From CAYSLC01 sp964431545 (GTDB lineage: Bacteria > Desulfobacterota > Desulfobacteria > Desulfobacterales > JAABSP01), in contig CAYSLC010000124.1 of NCBI GenBank assembly GCA_964431545.1, forward strand, positions 1-16,974: a stretch of 16,974 nt of DNA. Direction: 5' to 3'. Position numbers and translations under genes: made by a program. The notes below the pieces were generated by a model. The model worked only from the letters and a program-made list of their open reading frames with translations, had not been told where the DNA came from and did not search any database. Below, piece by piece: positions 1 through 5,868 of the stretch (the first letter of the stretch is position 1; every line of letters begins with the position of its first letter).

Positions 1-1568
1 TCGATCTGGTAGAGGTCGAGGCGGCGGCTCTGGAGGTTCCGGACGCTGCCCTGTTTCCGGAGTTCCTTGAGCAGGTCGAGGTCGAGGTCGACCATCAGGG
101 TCATCTCCGTGTTGGGGGTCGCCTCGGCGGCCACGGCGTCGTGGGGGAAGGCGAAGTCGGAAGGGGTGAAGATCGCCGACTGGGAGTACTGGATGTCCAT
201 GTTCTCCACCTTGGGCAGGTTCCCCACGCTGCCGGAGATGGCCACGTAGCACTCGTTCTCGATGGCCCTTGCCTGGGCGCACCGGCGGACCCTCAGGTAG
301 CCGTTTTTGGTGTCGGTCCAGAAGGGGACCAGCAGCAGGTTCATCCCCTGGTCCACCAGATACCGGGAGAGTTCCGGGAACTCCACGTCGTAGCAGATGA
401 GGATGCCGATCTTGCCGATGTCGGTGTCGAAGACCTTGAGGTCGTCGCCCCCCTGGAGGCCCCAGTAACTCAGCTCGTCCGGGGTGATGTGGAGCTTGTA
501 CTGGGCGTCCCAGGTGCCGTCCCGCCGGCAGAGGTGGGAGACGTTGAAGAGCCGGTGGTTGTGGTACTCCGGCATGCTCCCCGTGACGATGTTGATGTTG
601 TAGGCCAGGGCCATCTTGACGAACTCCTGGCGCAGGCCCTCGGTGTGGGCGGCCAAAGAGCGCATCGCCTCGGCCGGGTCCTCCTGGTTGAACTTGGACA
701 TCAACGGGACGTTGAGCAGCTCCGGGAAGAGGACGATGTCGGAGTTGTACCCGGCCACCGTGTCCACGAAGAACTCCACCTGCTGGACGAACTCCTCCAC
801 CGACTCGAAGAGCCGCATCTGCCACTGGACCACCCCGAGCCGCAGAAAGGACTTCTTTCCGCCGAAAAGCGGCTTCTTCCGCTCCTCGTAGTAGATGTTG
901 TTCCACTCCAGCAGCACGCCGTAGGCCCGGGAATGGCGGTCCTCGGGAATGTACCCCTTCATCACCTTCTTGATGTGGAAGTCGTTGGCGAGCTGGAAGG
1001 TGAGGACCGGGTCGAAGATCTCCTTGTTCTTGACCATGTTGCAGTACCGGTAGGGGCTCATCTCGTCGCAATGCTTCCGGTAGGCCGGGATCCGCCCCCC
1101 CAGAAGGATCCCCTTGAGGTTGAGCTGCTCGCAGAGTTCCTTCCGGGCGTCGTAGAGGCGCCGCCCCAGGCGCAGGCCCCGGTAGTCGGGGTGGACGAAG
1201 ATGTCGATGCCGTAGAGGTAGTCGCCGTCCGGATCATGGTTCTTGAGGTGGCCGTCGCCGATGATGTCCTCGTAGGTGTGCTGGTCCCCGTACTTGGCGA
1301 ACTCGATGACGAGGCTCAGGGCCGAGGCGACCACCTTTCCCTTGTCCTCCACGCAGATCTGCCCCTGGGGAAACCGGGCCAGGATGGAGGAGAACTGGTC
1401 CCGGGTCCAGGCCCCGCCCATGCCGGCGTAGACCCGTTCCATGATCTCGCTGACATCGGCGTAATCGGAGACCCGCAAGTTCCGCAGCCGCAGCTTGTGG
1501 TTGGAGGGGTGATCCGCCTCCACATCGATACCGTTATCCAGGACGTCGTCCGTATATTCTGTTTCCAT
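1..1568 (-). CDS. GNAT acetyltransferase / carbon-nitrogen hydrolase fusion (C-terminus cut by window edge)
   Basis: I translated the minus strand from the ATG at 1568 to the window edge: 522 uninterrupted codons and no stop yet, so the C-terminus is missing. Residues about 25-210 are a GNAT fold with an acetyl-CoA-type loop (YRGLRLG, 129-135). Residues about 243-500 are a nitrilase-superfamily hydrolase with its catalytic triad: Glu283 (FPELL), Lys358 (YKLH) and Cys392 (ICYD). This GNAT plus hydrolase architecture is a known family (B. subtilis YhcX type, usually a little over 500 residues), so little is lost. Members are annotated as amidohydrolases, but the substrate is unknown. No Shine-Dalgarno lies at normal distance from 1568; a promoter-like pair ends only 8 bases upstream. 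It follows glnD on the same strand after a 147-base gap, so a nitrogen-related role is possible but unproven. Confidence 0.93.
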   Translation of the reverse strand, partial: METEYTDDVLDNGIDVEADHPSNHKLRLRNLRVSDYADVSEIMERVYAGMGGAWTRDQFSSILARFPQGQICVEDKGKVVASALSLVIEFAKYGDQHTYEDIIGDGHLKNHDPDGDYLYGIDIFVHPDYRGLRLGRRLYDARKELCEQLNLKGILLGGRIPAYRKHCDEMSPYRYCNMVKNKEIFDPVLTFQLANDFHIKKVMKGYIPEDRHSRAYGVLLEWNNIYYEERKKPLFGGKKSFLRLGVVQWQMRLFESVEEFVQQVEFFVDTVAGYNSDIVLFPELLNVPLMSKFNQEDPAEAMRSLAAHTEGLRQEFVKMALAYNINIVTGSMPEYHNHRLFNVSHLCRRDGTWDAQYKLHITPDELSYWGLQGGDDLKVFDTDIGKIGILICYDVEFPELSRYLVDQGMNLLLVPFWTDTKNGYLRVRRCAQARAIENECYVAISGSVGNLPKVENMDIQYSQSAIFTPSDFAFPHDAVAAEATPNTEMTLMVDLDLDLLKELRKQGSVRNLQSRRLDLYQI

Positions 1569-1576
1569 GAATCGAA

Positions 1577-1605
1577 ACGATAAACCACCTGGAGACCCTT
1601 TTCAA
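1577..1605 (-). promoter_or_regulatory. Candidate sigma-70 promoter for the GNAT-hydrolase gene
   Basis: On the minus strand, TTGAAA (1600-1605) and TATCGT (1577-1582) are separated by exactly 17 bases: 5/6 and 4/6 matches to the -35 and -10 consensus. Only 8 bases separate the -10 from the ATG at 1568. Transcription would therefore start at or just before the start codon, giving a leaderless or near-leaderless mRNA. This fits the missing ribosome binding site. The -35 sits inside a small inverted repeat, CCCTT-ttc-AAGGG (1596-1608). Read-through from glnD is the alternative. Confidence 0.35.
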
Positions 1606-1607
1606 GG

Positions 1608-1631
1608 GCCATGGACGGGAGCCATGGACGG
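1608..1631. repeat. Tandem 13-bp direct repeat upstream of the hydrolase promoter
   Basis: GCCATGGACGG occurs at 1608-1618 and again at 1621-1631, a period of 13 bases; each copy contains the palindrome CCATGG. The pair lies directly upstream of the candidate -35 box on the minus strand, where an activator or repressor site could sit. No binding protein can be named. Confidence 0.45.
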
Positions 1632-1641
1632 AAGAAGGGCT

Positions 1642-1669
1642 CGGGGCCCCGGCAAAGATCGGGGCCCCG
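1642..1669. repeat. Paired palindrome CGGGGCCCCG, potential strong hairpin after glnD
   Basis: The perfect palindrome CGGGGCCCCG occurs at 1642-1651 and 1660-1669, separated by 8 bases (GCAAAGAT). Because each half is self-complementary, the two copies can pair as a 10-bp all-GC stem with an 8-base loop, or each could fold or bind protein separately. It lies 46 bases after the glnD stop in the direction of transcription. No T-run follows on either strand, so it is not a canonical intrinsic terminator. It could stabilise the glnD 3' end or cause pausing. Confidence 0.5.
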
Positions 1670-1715
1670 GTCCGGGGAGACGGGGTGCGGGTTGCCGTGG
1701 GCGATATGGCCCGGG

Positions 1716-4355
1716 TCAGGCGCCGGGGGGGACGGCGGGCAGGACGTCGAGGACGGCCCTTTTGATCCGGGACACCTGATCCTCGGCGTCGATCTTCTGC
1801 CCGTCGAAGTCCCGGACATAGAAGACATCCACCACCTGCTCCACCTTGGTGGCGATCTGGGCGCTCCAGATGTCGAGACCGTTCCGGAACAGGGCGTCGG
1901 TGATCCGGTGGAGGACCCCCTTATCGTCATAGGTGAAGACCTCGATGATGGTGAAGAAGCTGGAGGTCTGGTTGTCCACCACCACCCGGTTGGGCCGGCC
2001 GGCCCCCACGGACCGGGACCCGTTTTTCGCCTCCCGCTTTTCCGCCAGGGCCGCCTGGAGGTCGAGGTCGCCGTCCAGGGCCCCCCGGAGGTCCCGTCGG
2101 GCCCGCTCCCACCGCTCCTCCTCGAAGAGCTGGTCCGGCGGCGGGGTGACCCGGAAGACGTTCAGGGTGATGTTGTTGCGCCAGGTATGGATCTGGGCCT
2201 CCAGCACATCCACGCCGCCGAGGGTGAGAACCCCGGCGATCTTGGAGAAGAGGCCCGGCATGTCCCGGCCGCAGATGGTCAGGGTGCGGGTCCGGGTCTG
2301 GTCGGACCGGTCCACCTTCCAGACGAACCGCTCTTCCCCCAGGGACTCGAAGAGGGCCATATGGGCCTCGATCTCCCCGGCCGGGGTGTAGAGAAGGTAC
2401 CGGGGGGACATGACCCGGAGCAGCTCCCGCCGCCGCGCCCGGACCGGCTCCGCCTCCGCCGCGTCGATGAGCCGTCGCTCCTTCTCCCGAAGGATCTCCA
2501 TGGCCTCGTGGCTGGCCAGCTCGCCGTTCTCCAGGATGTGGAGCACCTTGAAGAAGAGGTCCCGGAGCAGTATCCCGGTCCACTCGTTCCACGCCTTGGG
2601 CCCGGTGGACATGAAATCGGCCACCGTCAGGAGGTAGAGCATCTTGAGCCGCTCGATGTCCTGGATCCGCCGGGCGCAGAAGATGGCGGTCTCCTCCTCG
2701 TTGATGTCCCTGCGGGTGGCGGTCTTGATGAGGAAAAGGTGCTCCGCCACCAGCCAGGCGGCGGTCTCGGCGTCGGCGGGGCGGACCCCGGCCCGGGCCA
2801 GGATGGTCCGGACCCGTTCGGCCCCCTTATCGGCGTGGTCTCCGCCGGGCACGCCCTTGCCGATGTCGTGGAGCAGGGCGGCCCAGAGCAGCGGACGGCG
2901 GTTGGGGATCTCCCGGAAAAGCTGGGCGTAGAGCCGGTCATCGGGGTCGTCGCCCTCCCCGAAGGATTTCAGGGTGCGGACCGTCCGCAGGGAGTGCTTG
3001 TCCACCGGGTAGACGTGGTAGGCGTCGTACTCGATCCGGTTGATGATCCCCGCAAACTCGGGGATATACCGTTCCAGGAAACCGGTGACCAGCATCTCGT
3101 TGAGGACGTTGAAGGTGGGGGCCGGCGTCGCCAGGATCCGTTCGAAGATCCTGGAGATCCGACGGCTCGACCGGAACCGGTCGTCCACCAGGTAGGGGAA
3201 CTCCCGGATCAGCCGCTTCGCCTCCACGTCCAGGGGGATCTTGAGCCGGGCGCTCTCCTCGAAGATCCGCAGAATCAGATCCGGCGTGCTGAGCATCTCC
3301 TCCGGCGAGAGGAACCGGAGCCGATCCTTCTTCACCTCCAGCCCCTGGACCTTGGTCTGCTTGGTCGATCTCTTCTTGATGTCGAACCATTTCCGGGCCC
3401 CGCCCATCTCGTAGAGGAAGACCAGGTGGCGCTGCTTGACCAGCTCCATCCAGCCGTGGAGGTCCCCCAGAAACCGCTCCACCGCCGACTGCCCGTTGTC
3501 CTTCCGGTATCCCATCAGCCCCGCCAGCCGGGTCTGGTGCTCGAAGTGGAGCTGATCGTATTTCCGGCCGACGAGATGGTGGAGGCAGCTTCTGACGTTC
3601 CAGATGAAGGTCAGGGCCTGGGTGAGGGACTGGAATTCGTCATGGGAGAGGAACCCATTGTATTCGAGGTCCCTGGGCCGCCGGAGATTGTGCTTGATCC
3701 GGGATATCCACAATATCGTATGGTAGTCCCGCAGGCCCCCCTGACCCTCCTTGAGGTTGGGCTCCAAAAGGTAGGCGGAGTCGCCGAAGATCCGGTGGCG
3801 CTCCCGGTTGGCGTCCACCAGCCAGGTGGTGATCTTGTTGCCGCGCCGAAAGAGGATCTTCTCCCGGAGACGCTCCATCATCTCCGAGTAGAGGGGGGAC
3901 ATGCCGCAGATGAACCGGGCGTCCAGAAGGGAGGTGAGAACCTCCGGGTCCTTGCCGGCCAGGCCGATGCACTCGGACAGGGACCGGGTGGCGTGGCCGA
4001 TATCCATGCCGATGTCCCACAGGGGGTAGATCATCTCCCGGATCAGGGCCTCGGCCTCGTTGGGGATCTTCTTTTTGAACAGGAACAGGACATCCACGTC
4101 CGAGTGGACACACTGCTCCCCCCGTCCGTAGCCGCCGAGGGCGATGACGGCGTACGGATTCCGGTTGATCTGAAGGGTCGGTCCCACCAGACTCTTTTCG
4201 AAGCTGTCGCAAAAGTACTCGTCCAGCAGGCGGGTATGCCTCTCCAGAAAGCCCGGGGCGGTCCCTTCGAGGAACTCGGCGATCAGCCGGTTCTTTTTCT
4301 CCAGCAGGGTCCTGGAGGCCTCTTGGTAGCTTTTCTTGATCTCGATATTCAACAT
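1716..4355 (-). CDS. glnD: Bifunctional [protein-PII] uridylyltransferase / uridylyl-removing enzyme
   Basis: An 879-residue GlnD of normal length. This cytosolic nitrogen sensor attaches UMP to PII proteins when glutamine is low and removes it when glutamine is high. Domains in order: nucleotidyltransferase with GGYGRGE (74-80) and the metal pair Asp86/Asp88; a GlnD helical linker; an HD hydrolase domain with His496-Asp497 (LLHDIGKG); and tandem ACT glutamine-binding domains at about 688-740 and 799-860. All catalytic residues looked for are present. The ATG at 4355 is preferred because AGGA (4365-4368) lies 9 bases upstream and because the sigma-54 promoter at 4420-4435 predicts a transcript starting near 4409. 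That rules out the GTG at 4436. The ATG at 4373 remains possible but has no good ribosome binding site. Stop codon at 1716-1718. Confidence 0.97.
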   Translation of the reverse strand: MLNIEIKKSYQEASRTLLEKKNRLIAEFLEGTAPGFLERHTRLLDEYFCDSFEKSLVGPTLQINRNPYAVIALGGYGRGEQCVHSDVDVLFLFKKKIPNEAEALIREMIYPLWDIGMDIGHATRSLSECIGLAGKDPEVLTSLLDARFICGMSPLYSEMMERLREKILFRRGNKITTWLVDANRERHRIFGDSAYLLEPNLKEGQGGLRDYHTILWISRIKHNLRRPRDLEYNGFLSHDEFQSLTQALTFIWNVRSCLHHLVGRKYDQLHFEHQTRLAGLMGYRKDNGQSAVERFLGDLHGWMELVKQRHLVFLYEMGGARKWFDIKKRSTKQTKVQGLEVKKDRLRFLSPEEMLSTPDLILRIFEESARLKIPLDVEAKRLIREFPYLVDDRFRSSRRISRIFERILATPAPTFNVLNEMLVTGFLERYIPEFAGIINRIEYDAYHVYPVDKHSLRTVRTLKSFGEGDDPDDRLYAQLFREIPNRRPLLWAALLHDIGKGVPGGDHADKGAERVRTILARAGVRPADAETAAWLVAEHLFLIKTATRRDINEEETAIFCARRIQDIERLKMLYLLTVADFMSTGPKAWNEWTGILLRDLFFKVLHILENGELASHEAMEILREKERRLIDAAEAEPVRARRRELLRVMSPRYLLYTPAGEIEAHMALFESLGEERFVWKVDRSDQTRTRTLTICGRDMPGLFSKIAGVLTLGGVDVLEAQIHTWRNNITLNVFRVTPPPDQLFEEERWERARRDLRGALDGDLDLQAALAEKREAKNGSRSVGAGRPNRVVVDNQTSSFFTIIEVFTYDDKGVLHRITDALFRNGLDIWSAQIATKVEQVVDVFYVRDFDGQKIDAEDQVSRIKRAVLDVLPAVPPGA

Positions 4356-4419
4356 GGAGCGTCGTCCTGCCATCACATCTTGGGGGCTTTTCCGGCATCC
4401 GTCTCGGACCCTGTGGATT

Positions 4420-4435
4420 TGCAACCTCCATGCCA
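4420..4435 (-). promoter_or_regulatory. Probable sigma-54 (RpoN) -24/-12 promoter of glnD
   Basis: The minus strand reads TGGCATG-GAGG-TTGCA, against the sigma-54 consensus TGGCACG-N4-TTGCW: one mismatch (T for C). The GG at -25/-24 and the GC at -13/-12 have the required 12-base offset. The predicted start is near 4409, about 54 bases before the preferred glnD ATG at 4355. Sigma-54 promoters need an enhancer-binding activator such as NtrC, which would place the nitrogen sensor under nitrogen-responsive control. This is inferred from the match and the gene function. Confidence 0.62.
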
Positions 4436-4436
4436 C

Positions 4437-4594
4437 ATCGCCGGGCCGGATGAAAGGCTTCTGAATTTACGATGGATTTACGGTGGCGAGGGGGGAAGGC
4501 CGCGGGGATGTCACGGTATTTTCCGACAGAATTGTCCCCATTTTTTTTCCGGCCTACAAAACTGTTGGAAAGCGCGCGGGAAGGGGGAGACGGA
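4437..4594. other. Upstream region of glnD
   Basis: This gap lies between the stop of the nucleotide-binding regulator (4595) and the glnD sigma-54 element. It holds the 11-bp tandem repeat (4465-4486) and a run of eight T at 4541-4548 on the plus strand. A weak sigma-70-like pair is also readable on the minus strand (TTGTAG, 17 bases, GACAAT; about 4532-4560) and is not called. I see no coding sequence and no convincing terminator for the upstream gene. Confidence 0.5.
4465..4486. repeat. 11-bp tandem repeat upstream of the glnD sigma-54 promoter
   Basis: ATTTACGATGG (4465-4475) is followed directly by ATTTACGGTGG (4476-4486), 10 of 11 bases identical. The period is about one helical turn. 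The repeat would lie at roughly -56 to -77 from the predicted glnD transcription start, so an activator or a DNA-bending protein could bind both copies on one face. It does not resemble the NtrC consensus (GCAC-N5-GGTGC). Confidence 0.5.
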
Positions 4595-5671
4595 TCAGAG
4601 CAGGGTGGGGATCACCGTCCGGAGAAAGGCCTGGTCGTCCTGTTCGATCCGCCGGAGGCCTTCGATGATCAGGTACATGAAGTCGCCGATCTCCGACGCC
4701 TCCATCTTGTCGGCGGAGAGGCCGGGGAAGAATTTGAAGTGGCCGTGGCGCAGCTTCAGCAGGTCGAAGAACGCCTCCTCCCCCCGACGCCCGCCGTACT
4801 GGACGTCCACCAGCTTGCCGTCCCGGAAGGAGAGCTGGGCGCTCTCCCGGGGGAGCTTCAGCACCAGGACACCGGTCTTCTGGTTGATGTAGAAGGTCTG
4901 GAAGAGGTCCGCCGGCGGCATCTCCGAGAGTTTTCCGGCCAGTCCGCAGGAGAACTGTTCGCTGCGGGCCCGGTTGATCTCCGCCATCCGCCGCACCAGC
5001 AGCCGGGTGAAGGCCATCTGGAGGCCCGGATGGCGGTTGAGCACCCGCCGGAAGCTCTCCGCCCCCACCCGGAGCACCGTGGTGGGCTCCGCGGCCACCA
5101 CCGAGGCCCCCACGGGGTTGCCGCTCAATACGCTCATCTCCCCGAAGACCTCCCCCTTGCCGATGGTGGCCAGCGTCATCCCGTCCTCCCCCTGGACCTC
5201 CACCATGCCGGAAAGGACGATGAAGAGGTTTCGCCCGGAGCCCCCCTTGCGGAGGATGGTGGCGAAGCGGTTGAACCGGTCGAGGCGCAGGTAGGAGAGG
5301 ACATCCTGGATCTCGGCGCGGTCGAGCCCCTCGAAGATGGGAAAGCTGATCAGAAGGTCGACCAGGTCCTCCATCCGCCCCGAACTCCGGGTCAGGTCGA
5401 GCTTGTCGGTGAACCGGATGAATCCGGTGCAGCCGCCGCACTCGAACCGGTTGCCCGGAGCGGCCGCCTCATCCCCCGCCGACCGCGCTTTTCGAATCTT
5501 CTTGACATCCTTGGCCAGGATCAGACAGGGGGCCTTGCCGTGGGGGACCAGGAAGATCCCCTGGGAGATCTGGAATTCATCCTCCACGGCGTACAGGGGG
5601 CAGCTTTCGGCCTCCTCGATGTGGAAGACCGGCGCGGGTTCCGATCCGTTGGTGTCGGGACTTGGATCCAT
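4595..5671 (-). CDS. Cyclic-nucleotide-binding-fold regulator with DUF4388 (PATAN) domain
   Basis: A 358-residue soluble protein of unknown exact function. Residues 1-95 are an N-terminal segment with four cysteines (Cys24, Cys49, Cys78, Cys81; CPLY and ECGGCTG). Residues about 108-225 are a cNMP-binding beta-roll with the phosphate-cassette signature GEVFGEMSVLSGNP (173-186). Residues about 242-358 are a DUF4388/PATAN-type domain (GVLVLKL, FRDGKLV, GEEAFFDLL). No helix-turn-helix is seen, so it is probably not a Crp-type DNA binder. The cassette continues with Val-Gly-Ala where cAMP-binding proteins have Arg-x-Ala, so the ligand arginine is missing. The ATG at 5671 has AGGAAGG (5677-5683) 5 bases upstream; the ATG at 5731 lies within the promoter -10. 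The combination is common in Desulfobacterota-like genomes. The neighbouring glnD appears to have its own promoter. Confidence 0.85.
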   Translation of the reverse strand: MDPSPDTNGSEPAPVFHIEEAESCPLYAVEDEFQISQGIFLVPHGKAPCLILAKDVKKIRKARSAGDEAAAPGNRFECGGCTGFIRFTDKLDLTRSSGRMEDLVDLLISFPIFEGLDRAEIQDVLSYLRLDRFNRFATILRKGGSGRNLFIVLSGMVEVQGEDGMTLATIGKGEVFGEMSVLSGNPVGASVVAAEPTTVLRVGAESFRRVLNRHPGLQMAFTRLLVRRMAEINRARSEQFSCGLAGKLSEMPPADLFQTFYINQKTGVLVLKLPRESAQLSFRDGKLVDVQYGGRRGEEAFFDLLKLRHGHFKFFPGLSADKMEASEIGDFMYLIIEGLRRIEQDDQAFLRTVIPTLL

Positions 5672-5729
5672 TGGCGCCTTCCTAGTGAGGGTCCCATTTG
5701 GGGATGAACGAGAGGAACATCTTGTCCTC

Positions 5730-5757
5730 ATTATAGATTCCCTGCCGATTTTGTAAA
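5730..5757 (-). promoter_or_regulatory. Sigma-70 promoter of the nucleotide-binding-fold regulator
   Basis: The minus strand has TTTACA (5752-5757), a 16-base spacer and a perfect TATAAT (5730-5735). Transcription would start near 5723, leaving a leader of about 52 bases that carries the strong ribosome binding site before the ATG at 5671. It faces away from the der promoter at 5831-5859. Confidence 0.7.
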
Positions 5758-5776
5758 CAGGAAATTGGGGGCGCGG

Positions 5777-5792
5777 CCGGCCCCCGGGCCGG
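5777..5792. repeat. GC-rich inverted repeat between the divergent promoters
   Basis: CCGGCC (5777-5782) and GGCCGG (5787-5792) form a 6-bp stem with a 4-base loop; a tighter 7-bp pairing with a 2-base loop can also be drawn. It lies between the two divergent promoters. On the plus strand it is followed by six A, not T, so it is not a terminator; it could be an operator. Confidence 0.35.
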
Positions 5793-5830
5793 AAAAAACG
5801 TCAAAGCAGGGAAAAAGCGAGAAAAAGGTT

Positions 5831-5859
5831 TTGTCACGGAGGCCTGAAGCCTGTATATT
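5831..5859 (+). promoter_or_regulatory. Strong sigma-70 promoter of the der operon, possibly leaderless
   Basis: TTGTCA (5831-5836), a 17-base spacer and TATATT (5854-5859) give 5/6 matches in both hexamers. The der ATG begins 9 bases after the -10, so transcription would start at about 5865-5869, at or within a few bases of the start codon. There is no Shine-Dalgarno at usable distance, which agrees with a leaderless or near-leaderless transcript. Confidence 0.68.
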
Positions 5860-5868
5860 GATGGGTCT

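Noticed and set aside
4355..4436. Longer glnD starting at GTG 4436 or ATG 4373
   Set aside because: The GTG lies at the upstream edge of the sigma-54 element and upstream of the predicted transcription start. The 4373 ATG has no ribosome binding site, while 4355 has AGGA at 9 bases.
4541..4548. Run of eight T as a terminator for a plus-strand transcript
   Set aside because: No stem precedes it on the plus strand and no plus-strand gene ends there.
1611..4892. Very long plus-strand open frame opposite glnD (over 1000 codons), and similar long frames opposite der, rarA, waaA and the WaaA-like gene
   Set aside because: They are antisense shadows caused by high third-position GC. Their translations are low-complexity (rich in Gly, Pro, Val, Glu, Asp) with no domain motifs, while the opposite strand encodes complete conserved proteins.
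5777..5800. GC hairpin followed by six A as a terminator
   Set aside because: A terminator needs a T-run after the stem in the transcribed strand; here the run is A on plus, and on minus the T-run precedes the stem.
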